The position numbers and the translations under genes are program-made. Below the pieces are notes generated by a model, which did no database searches, was not told where the DNA came from, and worked only from the letters and a program-made list of their open reading frames with translations. Positions 53,331 to 62,578 of a stretch of DNA of 64,000 bases are shown here, in pieces. Source of the stretch: Actinomycetes bacterium (lineage in GTDB: Bacteria; Actinomycetota; Acidimicrobiia; Acidimicrobiales; RAAP-2); the NCBI GenBank assembly GCA_021846325.1, contig JAJZBX010000007.1:45373-109372 (forward strand), written 5' to 3'. Within the stretch, counting starts at the first letter, position 1; each line of letters opens with the position of its first letter.

Positions 53331-54830
53331 ATGTCGCGTCGACTCAGCATCTTCGCGGTCGCGATCCTCCTGCTCTTCGTCGCGCTCGCTGCGCAATCGA
53401 TGAACGTACAGTTCTTCCGGGCTAGCGCCCTCGACAACTCGATTCAGAATCCCCGAAACTATCAGGCGGGGAACCAGTATCCGCGTGGCGAGATCGTCGC
53501 CGCTGACGGCACGATTCTCGCCCAGTCGGTCCCCTCGACCTCGGGTTACTACCCCTACACCAGGATCTATCCCCTGGGGGCGCTCACCTCGGGGCTGATC
53601 GGCTTCGCATCGCCTTCCTACGGTACGTGGGCCCTCGAAGCCGAGTACAACCAGTACCTCGTAGCCCACGCCCAACCTCCCCAGAGTTTCGCCCAGGTCC
53701 TCGCGCCGACGTCGGCCGCTGATACCGTCACCTTGACCTTGCAGCCCAAACTGGAGCGGGTGGCGGCGACGCAGTTCGCGGGGCGAAACGGCGCGGCGGT
53801 TGTTCTCGATCCGCGCAACGGCGACGTCCTGGCGATGTACTCCAACCCGACCTACAACCCCGTGCCCCTCGAGTCGCCGATCTTCAGCGTGGCCGAGAAG
53901 GCGTGGAAGGCCGACGTGACCAACAACGCCGATGGCTTTCCGCCCCTCGGCAACGTCGCCATTCAGCAGACCTTCCCCCCCGGTTCGACCTTCAAGATCG
54001 TCACGACCAGCGCGGTCGTGGCTAAGAAGCCGAGTCTGTTCTACAAGAACTTTCCGGTCCTGGCGACGATTCACCTGCCCGATTCGAACAAGACGCTTTC
54101 CAACTACGCCTTCATCCCGTGCGGCGGTGACATTCCCGCGATGTTGCCGCCGTCGTGCGACCAGGGTTACGCACTGATCGGTCTCGACCTGGGTGGGAAC
54201 ATCTTGGCCGAGACGGCGAACTCGTTCGGCTTCAACGAGGTGCCACCGATCGACTTGCCGGGGGCTCAGCCGAGCTTCTTCCCGTCGGCGTCGTCCTTCA
54301 TCTACAACAAGCCCGGTATTGCCTACTCTGCGATCGGCCAGCAGAACGTACGGGCCTCGGCGCTGCAGATGGCGATGGTGGCGGGCGCGATCGCCGACGG
54401 TGGCACCATCATGACGCCGCACTTGCTGAACTACGTGAGCGGTCCCGATGGCACGACGGTCCTGCGATACCAGGACAAGGCCTGGAAGACACCGCTCACC
54501 GCGGCCCAGGCCGCGCGAATCGTTCCCCTGATGCAAGACGTCGCCCGGTACGGTACCGCGGCGGGAACTTTCCCCCCGTGGACCGACGCCGGGGCCAAGA
54601 CGGGCACCTCGCAGGTGGGCAACGCGGTGCAGAACACCGACGACTGGATGATCGCCTTCGCGCCGGCGTCGAATCCGACGGTGGCCGTCGCGGTCGTGGT
54701 GCCCTATCAGGTGACGTCGGCGACCGGTGCCTCGGTCGCCGGGCCGATCATGCGCTGTCTCGTCGAAGGGGCGCTTTCGCTGCAGGCCGGGCTACCTGCC
54801 TCGGGGACCGCGACGACGTGCGCCCCGTGA
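53331..54830 (+). CDS. pbpA: Penicillin-binding protein PbpA (class B transpeptidase)
   Basis: A 499-residue transpeptidase anchored by an N-terminal helix (LSIFAVAILLLFVALAAQS). The catalytic S-x2-K is Ser219-Lys222 (PPGSTFK) and KTGT is at residues 423-426. The second motif, normally S-x-N, reads Ser275-Cys-Asp277. Asn is replaced by Asp, and the usual NTAF that follows reads DQGYA. The protein crosslinks peptidoglycan outside the membrane and partners with a SEDS glycosyltransferase, which is not encoded in the cluster. It starts three bases after the pstP stop. Confidence 0.94.
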   Translation: MSRRLSIFAVAILLLFVALAAQSMNVQFFRASALDNSIQNPRNYQAGNQYPRGEIVAADGTILAQSVPSTSGYYPYTRIYPLGALTSGLIGFASPSYGTWALEAEYNQYLVAHAQPPQSFAQVLAPTSAADTVTLTLQPKLERVAATQFAGRNGAAVVLDPRNGDVLAMYSNPTYNPVPLESPIFSVAEKAWKADVTNNADGFPPLGNVAIQQTFPPGSTFKIVTTSAVVAKKPSLFYKNFPVLATIHLPDSNKTLSNYAFIPCGGDIPAMLPPSCDQGYALIGLDLGGNILAETANSFGFNEVPPIDLPGAQPSFFPSASSFIYNKPGIAYSAIGQQNVRASALQMAMVAGAIADGGTIMTPHLLNYVSGPDGTTVLRYQDKAWKTPLTAAQAARIVPLMQDVARYGTAAGTFPPWTDAGAKTGTSQVGNAVQNTDDWMIAFAPASNPTVAVAVVVPYQVTSATGASVAGPIMRCLVEGALSLQAGLPASGTATTCAP

Positions 54831-54872
54831 CGCGGTGCCGAGCGGCGGGCCACGACGTAGGCTGGGGCCGGT

Positions 54873-56768
54873 ATGGAGCCCGTTAGCGACCCACGTATCT
54901 ATTCGAATCGATACCAGGTCACCCACCTGATCGCCCGGGGCGGGATGGCGATGGTCTATCGAGCTCAGGACATCTTGCTCAATCGCGCCGTCGCGCTCAA
55001 GATCCTCTACCCCGAGCTCTCGGCTGACCCCACCTTCGTCGAGCGCTTTCGCCGCGAAGCCCAGGCCGCAGCCAACCTCTCGCACCCCAACATCGTCCCC
55101 GTCTTCGACTGGGGCCAGGACGGTGGAACCTACTTCATTGTCATGGAGCTGGTGGACGGCACGTCGCTCGCCGAGATCGTACGCGGGTCGCGTACGCTGA
55201 CGCCCGCTCGCTCCGCCCAGATCATCGCGCAGGTCGCGGCCGCCCTCGGCTACGCGCACCGCAGCGGCGTCGTGCACCGCGACGTCAAGCCCGGCAACAT
55301 CCTCATCACCACCGACGGCCAAGTGAAGGTGACCGACTTCGGCATCGCGCAGGCGGTGGCGGTGGAGGATCACCTCGCCGAAGTTGGCTCGGTGATGGGA
55401 ACCGCGACCTACTTCTCCCCGGAGCAGGCCGAAGGCGCGGCGGTCGACGGGCGTAGCGACGTGTACTCACTGGGGGTCGTGCTCTACGAGTTGCTCGTGG
55501 GGCGTCCGCCCTTCGTCGGCGAAACGCCGGTGGCCGTCTCGAGCCAGCACGTACACGGAACGGTGCCCCCCCCGTCAGACTTTTCGGATTCGGTGCCCGC
55601 CGACCTCGAGGCGATCGTCATGCTCGCGCTCGCCAAGTCGCCGGCGCAGCGCTACCAGACGGCCGACGAGTTGCGCGCCGACCTGGTTCGCTTCACGGAG
55701 GGCCAGCCGGTTCACGCGGCGACCCGCGACGGCGCGTACTACGGCGTCGACGTGACCCGCGCGGTCGCGACGGTGACCCCGGGCGAGCGCACGCAGGCCG
55801 TGCCGGTTATGCCGGGGCCGCGCACCGACGTGCGCCGTCGCCGACGCGGTTCCACCGGCGCCATCGTGGTGCTGGTGGTGATCGCCCTGCTCGCGGCGGG
55901 CGGGATCGTGTATCTTCGCCTGTCCTCCACGTCGAACACCGTGACGATGCCCCACGTCGTCGGCCAGACGGTGGCCGCCGCGTCGTCGACCTTGCTCGCC
56001 GACAGTCTGGTGATTGGGACGACGACGCTGGTGCACTCCACGCAAGCCTCGGGGACAGTCGTCGCGACCAACCCGAGCCCCGGCACGTCAGTGACCAAGG
56101 GCGCCACCGTGACCCTGCAGGTGAGCGAGGGGCCGGCGCCGGCCGCGGTGACGCTGCCCGACGAGACGGGCAAGCAGTTGTCGGTCGCGCTCAACGCCCT
56201 CCAACTGCTCAAATTGATCGTCAAGGTGATTCAAACACAGACGGCACCCGTCGGTGGCATTCCCAACACGGTGCTGAACCAGTCGCCCAGCGGCGGCACC
56301 GTGACGCACGTCGGTGCGACGGTGACGCTCACCGTGCTCTCCCAGGGTGCCGCCTTTACGTTGCCCAACGTGCGTGGTCAGTCCCAACTGCAGGCCGCGT
56401 CCACGCTCGGTCAGTACGGGCTTTCGGTGAGCGCCACGACCACGACGGGCTGCTCCAACTCGGTCCCCCAGGGCTCGGTGCTTCGCACGGTACCGGCCGC
56501 CGGGCAGCCGGTGACCGCCGGAACGACCATTGAGCTCGTCACCTCGTCGGGCGTCTGTCAGACGGTGGTGCCGAACGTGATTGGCCAGACCACCGCGTCG
56601 GCGTCGACCACGCTCTCGTCCCAGGGCCTTAACCTCGGTCAGGTCACCGACGCCCTGCCGACGGACTGTCTCACGCCGGGTACGTCGGGCCAGATCATCA
56701 GCCAGAACCCCGGCCCGGGAATCGCGGCGCCCTACGATTCCAGCGTTGACGTCACGGTTTGTCCGTAG
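54873..56768 (+). CDS. pknB: Ser/Thr protein kinase PknB with four PASTA domains
   Basis: A 631-residue receptor kinase. The kinase domain (about residues 14-275) has the glycine loop, Lys43, HRDVKPGN with catalytic Asp137, DFG at 155-157 and an activation loop with GTATYFSPEQ. A basic juxtamembrane segment and one helix (328-350) precede four extracellular PASTA repeats (from about 357, 430, 500 and 565 to the end). PASTA binds muropeptides or lipid II and couples wall status to CwlM, MurJ, FhaA and PbpA. The later repeats carry cysteines. Only this kinase is present, with no pknA. Confidence 0.96.
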   Translation: MEPVSDPRIYSNRYQVTHLIARGGMAMVYRAQDILLNRAVALKILYPELSADPTFVERFRREAQAAANLSHPNIVPVFDWGQDGGTYFIVMELVDGTSLAEIVRGSRTLTPARSAQIIAQVAAALGYAHRSGVVHRDVKPGNILITTDGQVKVTDFGIAQAVAVEDHLAEVGSVMGTATYFSPEQAEGAAVDGRSDVYSLGVVLYELLVGRPPFVGETPVAVSSQHVHGTVPPPSDFSDSVPADLEAIVMLALAKSPAQRYQTADELRADLVRFTEGQPVHAATRDGAYYGVDVTRAVATVTPGERTQAVPVMPGPRTDVRRRRRGSTGAIVVLVVIALLAAGGIVYLRLSSTSNTVTMPHVVGQTVAAASSTLLADSLVIGTTTLVHSTQASGTVVATNPSPGTSVTKGATVTLQVSEGPAPAAVTLPDETGKQLSVALNALQLLKLIVKVIQTQTAPVGGIPNTVLNQSPSGGTVTHVGATVTLTVLSQGAAFTLPNVRGQSQLQAASTLGQYGLSVSATTTTGCSNSVPQGSVLRTVPAAGQPVTAGTTIELVTSSGVCQTVVPNVIGQTTASASTTLSSQGLNLGQVTDALPTDCLTPGTSGQIISQNPGPGIAAPYDSSVDVTVCP

Positions 56769-56804
56769 TCGACGGCGCCCGGCCATTGAGTACCATGGAC
56801 GGCT

Positions 56805-57080
56805 ATGGCATCGAACGGGCCCAAGCGACGCACCAGCAAAGAGATGGGGCGCTACGTGTCGGCCGAGCGCCGCGGCCGCTACACGCCACCTCGACCGGCG
56901 GGCGTTGACCACAGCCCTCACTGGTACGGGTGGATGCTGCTCGACCTGCTGCTCTTTGGGCTGCTCGTGATCGTGCTCAACTACATGCAGGTCCTGCCGG
57001 GGTCGACGTCGTCGTGGTACCTGGTCATCGGACTGGTGTCGATGTTCGCGGCCTTCTACCTGGCCACGCGCTTTCGCTAG
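56805..57080 (+). CDS. crgA: Cell division protein CrgA
   Basis: A 91-residue CrgA protein with a basic cytoplasmic N-terminus (GPKRRTSKEMGRYVSAERRG) and two membrane helices (YGWMLLDLLLFGLLVIVLNY and LVIGLVSMFAAFYLATRF) joined by LPGSTSSWY. In actinobacteria CrgA helps recruit FtsI and other proteins to the septum. It lies downstream of pknB, as in mycobacteria, where a few genes intervene. Its stop overlaps the thiolase stop (CTAG, convergent). Confidence 0.93.
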   Translation: MASNGPKRRTSKEMGRYVSAERRGRYTPPRPAGVDHSPHWYGWMLLDLLLFGLLVIVLNYMQVLPGSTSSWYLVIGLVSMFAAFYLATRFR

Positions 57081-58255
57081 CCCAGGCGCTCGATAACCGT
57101 CGCGTTGGCGAGCCCACCGCCCTCGCACATCGTGAGCAGTCCGTAGCGACCCCCCGTTCGCTCGAGCTCGTTGAGCAGGGTCGCGGCGAGCTTCGCGCCG
57201 GAGGCGCCCAGCGGGTGACCGAGGGCAATGGCGCCGCCATTGACGTTCACCTTGGTCAGGTCGGCGTGGTGCTCTTTGCGCCAGGCCAGCACGACCGAGG
57301 CGAAGGCCTCATTGATCTCGACGAGGTCGATGTCCTCGAGGGTCAACCCGGCCCGCTCCAGCACCTTGGTGGTGGCCGGGATGGGACCGGTGAGCATCGT
57401 GACCGGATCGACGCCCGCGAGCGCGAAGGCGTGGAAGCGGGCCCGGGGCCGGTAGCCGAGCGCGCGAGCGCGCTCCTCGGACATGATCAATACGGCCGCC
57501 GCGCCGTCAGTTATCTGGGACGAGTTACCCGCCGTGATCTTGCCGTTCTCTTGAAACGCCGGCTTCAGCTTCGCCAACGCCTCGAGCGTCGAGTCCGCTC
57601 GGATACCCTCGTCAACGCTCATCACCTCGTCGGTGGGGCGTCCGTCGTCGTCGCGCACGTTGACGGGCACGATCTCGTGGTCGAAGCGTCCCTCTTGGGT
57701 CGCGCGCGCGGCTCGCCGGTGGCTCTCGAGGCTGAAGGCGTCGAGCTCGTCGCGACTGATGCCCCACTGATCGGCGATCATCTCGGCACCGATGCCCTGG
57801 TTGCGCAGACCACCGACCGGCTCGTAGCGCTCGGCGATCCGCGGACCGAAGGGGAAACCAGCGTTCTGACCGACCGACGAGCCCATGGGCACGCGGGTCA
57901 TCACCTCGACCCCAGCCGCGACCACGACGTCGTACGCGCCGGCCATGACGCCCTGGGCGGCGAAGTGCAGCGCCTGCTGACTGGATCCGCACTGGCGGTC
58001 GACGGTGGTCGCCGGCACCGATTCGGGCCAGCCGGCGGCCAGCACGGCGTTTCGCCCAACGTTAAAGGCCTGTTCGCCAGTCTGTGAGACACAGCCCATG
58101 ATCACGTCGTCGATGACGCCCGGGTCCAGGTCGTTTCGCGCGACGAGTGCGCGCAACGCCTCCGAGGCCAGATCGACGCTGTGCCAGTTGCGCAACTTGC
58201 CGTTGCGTTTGCCGCCGGGGGTGCGCAATGCGTCCACAATGACCGCTGTTGTCAT
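57077..58255 (-). CDS. Acetyl-CoA C-acyltransferase (thiolase)
   Basis: A 392-residue thiolase for fatty-acid beta-oxidation or acetoacetyl-CoA metabolism. The nucleophilic cysteine is in [17 protein letters not shown], the C-terminal histidine in [17 protein letters not shown] and the second cysteine in [12 protein letters not shown]. The opening [20 protein letters not shown] is typical of the FadA group. The start is ATG 58255. No hydratase-dehydrogenase gene is adjacent, so it is not in a fad operon. Confidence 0.93.
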   Translation of the reverse strand: MTTAVIVDALRTPGGKRNGKLRNWHSVDLASEALRALVARNDLDPGVIDDVIMGCVSQTGEQAFNVGRNAVLAAGWPESVPATTVDRQCGSSQQALHFAAQGVMAGAYDVVVAAGVEVMTRVPMGSSVGQNAGFPFGPRIAERYEPVGGLRNQGIGAEMIADQWGISRDELDAFSLESHRRAARATQEGRFDHEIVPVNVRDDDGRPTDEVMSVDEGIRADSTLEALAKLKPAFQENGKITAGNSSQITDGAAAVLIMSEERARALGYRPRARFHAFALAGVDPVTMLTGPIPATTKVLERAGLTLEDIDLVEINEAFASVVLAWRKEHHADLTKVNVNGGAIALGHPLGASGAKLAATLLNELERTGGRYGLLTMCEGGGLANATVIERLG

Positions 58256-58387
58256 CTTCAGTCCTTCCGTTGGCGGGCCCGACCCGCATGAGGAATGTTA
58301 CCGGGCCATCGGCCGACGCCTTCTCGGCGACCACGGGGGTCGTCGGTGAGGAACAGTCGTTGGCATGCTGAACGGCCCTCGAGCGAC

Positions 58388-59344
58388 CTAGATGTGCTCG
58401 GCGGGCACCTGGCCCAAGCGACCGGCCTGGTAGTCATCGAAGGCCTGTTGGAGCTCGTGGCGCGTGTTCATGACGAACGGCCCGTACGCGGCGACCGGCT
58501 CGCGAATTGGCTGGCCGCCGAGCACCAGCACCTCGAGGGCGCTGGTGCGTGAGTCCTGATGCTCATCGGCCTCGATCACCACGAAGTCACCGTCGCGGTG
58601 CACCGCGAGTTGACCGTCGTGAATTGGACGGCGCTGCGGGCCGACCGTTCCCTGGCCCGCGAGCACGTAGGTCAGGGCGTTGTACGCGGGGTTCCACGGT
58701 AGGGCGAGACGTGCCCCGGGCCAGAGCGAAACGTGAACCATCGTGATCGGGGTGTGGGTGTCGCCGGGACCGCCGTAGTCGCCGAGTCGACCCGCGATGA
58801 CGCGAATCACCGCGTCGCCGTGCTCGTTGGTGAGCAGCGAGACCGCGGTCGCTTCGATGTCCTGGTACCGCGGGTTCGTCATCTTGAGCGACGCCGGCAG
58901 GTTGACCCATAACTGGATCCCGTGAAAGAGCCCGCCGGTATCGATCAACTCGTCAGGCGGCCGCTCGATATGCAAGATGCCCGACCCCGCCGTCATCCAC
59001 TGGGTGGCACCGTTCTCGATGACGCCGCCGCCGCCGATGGAGTCCTGGTGCACGAAGGTTCCCTCGATCATGTAGGTCACGGTCTCGAACCCGCGGTGGG
59101 GGTGCCACGGCGTTCCCTTGGGTTCGCCCGGGCCGTAGTCGACCTCGCCCATCTGGTCCAAGTGGATGAAGGGGTCCAGGTCAGCCAGGTCCACCCCGGC
59201 AAAGGCCCGGCGCACGGGAAATCCCTCACCCTCCAGTCCCCGAGGAGCGGTGGTGAGGCCACTGACGCGTCGGGGTCGATCGGCGACCCCCGGCGCGACG
59301 AGGCGGGGCAGTTCGAGCGGGTTGTCAACGGTGATCGCGGGCAC
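58388..59344 (-). CDS. Pirin family protein
   Basis: A 318-residue bicupin. The N-terminal cupin carries the pirin signature (DPFIHLDQMGEVDYGPGEP and TPWHPHRGFETVTYMIEG), with the metal-binding histidines, and MTAGSGILHIERPPDEL follows. The C-terminal cupin and the ALEVLVLGGQPIREPVAAYGPFVMNT segment complete the family. Some bacterial pirins have quercetinase activity or bind metabolic enzymes. The role here is unknown. It is monocistronic by spacing. Confidence 0.92.
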   Translation of the reverse strand: MPAITVDNPLELPRLVAPGVADRPRRVSGLTTAPRGLEGEGFPVRRAFAGVDLADLDPFIHLDQMGEVDYGPGEPKGTPWHPHRGFETVTYMIEGTFVHQDSIGGGGVIENGATQWMTAGSGILHIERPPDELIDTGGLFHGIQLWVNLPASLKMTNPRYQDIEATAVSLLTNEHGDAVIRVIAGRLGDYGGPGDTHTPITMVHVSLWPGARLALPWNPAYNALTYVLAGQGTVGPQRRPIHDGQLAVHRDGDFVVIEADEHQDSRTSALEVLVLGGQPIREPVAAYGPFVMNTRHELQQAFDDYQAGRLGQVPAEHI

Positions 59345-59460
59345 GAACCCAGCCTACGGGTGACGCTCGCGTGCGCGTTCGTTCACCCGGCGCGCTATGG
59401 GTCGAGGGTGACGCGGGCGACGGCGTCGTTCGCAAATCAGGCGAAGGTAGGGCCACGTCC

Positions 59461-60102
59461 TCAATCGAATTCGCTCGACGTCACGAATCGGCTTGGATCG
59501 ATGGCGATGAACAGTGACTCGGCGTCGACGACCACTCGCCCCGCCGCCGAGACTGTCGCCAGGATGCGGAGCTTTCGTCCGTCACGGTGCTCGAGCCACG
59601 CCCGCGCCACCACCGGCTGGTCGACGGGGACGGCGGCGCGATAGGTGACGTCCAGCCGCGCCGTCAGCGCGATCAGACCGTGCAGACCGAGCACGAAGCC
59701 CATCGTCTCGTCGATCAGTGTGGCGACGATGCCACCGTGGCTTCGCCCCGGCGCGCCTTCGAAGGCGCGGCCGATCACTACTTGCATGACCGCGACGTCG
59801 TCCTCGCGCCAGTGACGCGCGCCGAGACCCATGGGGTTAGCGCCGCCGGCCACGACCGAGTCGTTCGCCAAGTAGTGGTGGACGTGCGTCAGGTTGTTCG
59901 CCGGCTGCTCGGCGATGGCCGCGAGGGTCCGTGGCTCGAAGGCGACGGTGCGCCGGTCGCCGACCGCGACTCGCTCGAGCAGGTTCGCCACGTCGACGGC
60001 TAGCCGGTCGAGCTCGTCGTCGGCCACGTCGTGCGCGACGAAGGCGTGTCCCAATTCGCGCAGCAACGTCGCGACGCGAATGCGGCGCTCGTCGCTGGTC
60101 AC
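59461..60102 (-). CDS. Hotdog-fold thioesterase (PaaI/THEM4-like)
   Basis: A 213-residue protein with an N-terminal helical segment and a C-terminal hotdog fold (GAPGRSHGGIVATLIDETMGF, then LTARLDVTYRAAVPVDQPVV and LHGLIALT). The G-G-x-x-A-T-L-x-D helix holds the probable catalytic acid. It should hydrolyse an acyl-CoA thioester. Its start overlaps the aminotransferase stop by four bases, so the two are co-translated, an uncommon pairing. Confidence 0.83.
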   Translation of the reverse strand: MTSDERRIRVATLLRELGHAFVAHDVADDELDRLAVDVANLLERVAVGDRRTVAFEPRTLAAIAEQPANNLTHVHHYLANDSVVAGGANPMGLGARHWREDDVAVMQVVIGRAFEGAPGRSHGGIVATLIDETMGFVLGLHGLIALTARLDVTYRAAVPVDQPVVARAWLEHRDGRKLRILATVSAAGRVVVDAESLFIAIDPSRFVTSSEFD

Positions 60103-61442
60103 GTCCCGACGTAGTAGCGGTCGGCGACGCCCAGTGCGCGGTCGAGTCGGGCGAGTCCCTCGCGCAGATCAGCCTCGCCGATCGTGCAGGGGGGCACGAC
60201 GTGGAGTCGATTGAAGTTGGCGAAAATGAGCAGCCCCTCGTCGCGACAGGCCGCGATGACCTCGTTCATGGCGGGTGAACTAGTGCCGTAGGGGGCCAGT
60301 GGTTCGCGGGTCGCTCGGTCAGTCACCAACTCGACGGCGAAGAAGACACCGGTGCCGCGGATTTCACCGACGCTGGGGTGGCGCTCGGCGATCTCGCCGA
60401 GCAGCGGCCCGATCACGTCGTCACCGAGCCGGCGAGCGTGACCGATGACGTCGTCACGCTCCATCACCTCGATCGTGGCGACGGCGGCCGCGCAGGCCAA
60501 GGGGTGACCCGAGTACGTCAGGCCGCCGGGGTAGACGCGATCGTCGAAGGTGTGACTGATGGCCTCGTTCACCACGACGCCGCCGAGGGGCACGTAGCCC
60601 GAGTTGACTCCCTTGGCGAACGTGACCAGATCCGGCTTCACGCCGTAGCGCTGGTAGGCGAACCAGTCGCCCGCTCGCCCGAAGCCGGCCATGACCTCAT
60701 CGGCGATGTAGATGATGCCGTAGCGATCGCAGATCTCACGCACGCCCGGGAGATAGCCCGGCGGCGGCACGAGCACCCCGGCGGTGCCGGGAATCGTCTC
60801 GAGGATCACCGCCGCGATGGAACTGGGTCCCTCGAAGCGAATGGTCTCGTCGAGGTGGGCGAGCACACGCTCGGTCTCTTGCTCAAGCGTCACCGCCCCG
60901 TAGGAAGACCGATAAAGGTAGGGACCAAAGAAGTGAACGACGCCGGCCGAACCGTGGTCATTGGGCCACCGTCGAGGATCGCCCGTCAGGTTGATCGAGG
61001 TCGAGGTGGCCCCGTGATAGCTCCGATAGGTGGCGAGCACCTTGTGGCGGCCGGTGTGGAGGCGGGCCATACGAACCGCGTGCTCGACCGACTCGGTGCC
61101 ACCGCTGGTGAAGAAGACTTTCGCCGCACCGTCAAACGAGTGATCGAGGATCTTCTCGGCCGCGCGATAGCGCGACTGGTAGCCGTGCTGGGGCGCGATC
61201 GTGCACAGTTCCGCGGCCTGGGACTGGATCGCCGCGACGACATCGGGGTGTTGGTGACCGAGGTTGGTGTTCACCAGTTGGGACGAGAAGTCGAGGTACG
61301 TCGTGCCGTCCTCGGTGGTCACCGAGGCGCCGGTGGCCGAGCGCACCATCATCGGGTTAATCGCCGCTTGCGCTGACCACGAGTGGAAGACAGACGCTCG
61401 CTCTCGCTCGACGCTGCTGCGTGCTGATCGGTCGCTCGCCAT
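60099..61442 (-). CDS. Class III aminotransferase (PLP-dependent)
   Basis: A 447-residue aminotransferase of the omega-amino-acid/diamine group. FFTSGGTESVEHAVRMARLHTGRHKVL (phosphate binding), YRSYHGATSTSINLTGD, IIYIADEVMAGFGRAGDWFA (the PLP-contacting aspartate) and FAKGVNSGYVPLGGVVV (the Schiff-base lysine) are all present. ATG 61442 is chosen because the preceding 190 codons of open frame carry no family sequence. Donor and acceptor are unknown, and beta-alanine, taurine or putrescine-type substrates are possible. Confidence 0.92.
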   Translation of the reverse strand: MASDRSARSSVERERASVFHSWSAQAAINPMMVRSATGASVTTEDGTTYLDFSSQLVNTNLGHQHPDVVAAIQSQAAELCTIAPQHGYQSRYRAAEKILDHSFDGAAKVFFTSGGTESVEHAVRMARLHTGRHKVLATYRSYHGATSTSINLTGDPRRWPNDHGSAGVVHFFGPYLYRSSYGAVTLEQETERVLAHLDETIRFEGPSSIAAVILETIPGTAGVLVPPPGYLPGVREICDRYGIIYIADEVMAGFGRAGDWFAYQRYGVKPDLVTFAKGVNSGYVPLGGVVVNEAISHTFDDRVYPGGLTYSGHPLACAAAVATIEVMERDDVIGHARRLGDDVIGPLLGEIAERHPSVGEIRGTGVFFAVELVTDRATREPLAPYGTSSPAMNEVIAACRDEGLLIFANFNRLHVVPPCTIGEADLREGLARLDRALGVADRYYVGT

Positions 61443-62062
61443 GGTGCCCGTCCCTCTCTCCGTCACCGACGCTAACGCATCATCCACGAGCTCGGGCCCA
61501 CGCGGCGGGTCGCGCGGCCGATTTTCAGTCTCGGGATCGATCGGGCTCCCGAGGTACTCGTCACTTCGACGAGGCGCGCACGCAGCGTCACGACATCGCG
61601 ACCGTGGCTGGTGAGGCGGCGATCGGTGCGAAAGACCTCTCGTCTGACGTCGATGATCGCCCGCGCCTTCGCCCGCGCAGCCGACGACGACGCGCGTTCG
61701 TGCATGCCGACCCTCGCAACGCACCACGCCGCACGTGGGGCGCGGCAAATGTGGCGCCGACGATCGTGACGGTCCCCCGGTTGGGCGTCGCGCTGAACTC
61801 GGTCGAGGTTTTGAGGGTACGTGGGTCGAAGTCCTTCTCACACGACCTCGCTCTGTCATCGTTGGCGTCGCGACCGAGGCACGGCGGGTCAGCGTCGTTT
61901 CGAGCACTACGGTGTTTCGCCGTGTGACGGGCTTGAACCAGCAGCGTCTCGGTGACGCGATAACTCTTAGCGCGAACTTAGCGAGACCACATTCGATACT
62001 CACGACGCTCCAGCACACTGGTTACCACTCAGTGGGATTCCGAGTACGAACCAGGAGGGGCC
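61443..62062. other. 620-base intergenic region, no supported gene
   Basis: Open frames cross this stretch on both strands but none has a ribosome site or family sequence. A leftward 77-codon frame (61705 to 61472) is Arg/Ser-rich and not convincing. Near the right end CCACTCAGTGG (62025-62035) forms a short palindrome 28 bases before the next start, a possible operator. Confidence 0.5.
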
Positions 62063-62578
62063 GTGTACCGACCGATCGCGAAACGAGTGCAGCAGACACT
62101 CACGTGGACCGCGGCGGTGCTCGCTGCGGTCGGTTCTGGCGCGCTCGTCGCGAACCTCACCGCAACGCCACCGGCGATCCGTCCGGCTGTCGCATCCCCG
62201 TTGACCGGCGTAGCCGCGACCACCGCGACGCTGTCGTCGAGCTCGGCCTCAACCAGCGCGGTGCACGTCGTCCCCGTTGCCGCTGTGGTTCGCGCCATCA
62301 GTCCGAGCACCGTCGTCTCGCTGACGCCGCGCTCGCTGACGGTGCGCAGCCCGTCAGGCGTGCCTTCCACTTACGTACTGACTAGTTCCACCGTCGTGTT
62401 GAGCGGTCGTCGCCACGTAACAGTCGGTCACGTGCACGTCGGTGACAGGGTCTTCGTCATCCCAGCACCATCGAGTTCCTCATCGGCGGGCACGATTGGC
62501 ATCTTGCCGAGTGGCTCGGGTGAAAGTCACGAATTTGGAAGCGACCGGCGTACTACCGCATCACTGCGCGACCAGTAG
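62063..62578 (+). CDS. Small exported protein, DUF5666-like
   Basis: A 171-residue protein from GTG 62063, with AGGAGGGG upstream. The N-terminal membrane or signal segment (WTAAVLAAVGSGALVANL) is followed by a Ser/Thr/Ala-rich stretch and a small beta domain (STVVSLTPRSLTVRSPSG, STYVLTSSTVVLSGRRHVTV, HVGDRVFVIP) of the kind seen in DUF5666 or OB-like repeats. The Ser-rich end may be disordered. No partner gene lies nearby. Function unknown. Confidence 0.65.
   Translation: MYRPIAKRVQQTLTWTAAVLAAVGSGALVANLTATPPAIRPAVASPLTGVAATTATLSSSSASTSAVHVVPVAAVVRAISPSTVVSLTPRSLTVRSPSGVPSTYVLTSSTVVLSGRRHVTVGHVHVGDRVFVIPAPSSSSSAGTIGILPSGSGESHEFGSDRRTTASLRDQ

Noticed and set aside
53184..54536. A 450-codon leftward open frame opposite pbpA
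   Set aside because: Antisense to a gene with complete transpeptidase motifs. The composition is dominated by Arg, Gly and Asp.
61472..61705. A 77-codon leftward frame upstream of the aminotransferase
   Set aside because: No ribosome site, no recognisable fold or family, and Arg/Ser-rich composition typical of non-coding frames here.
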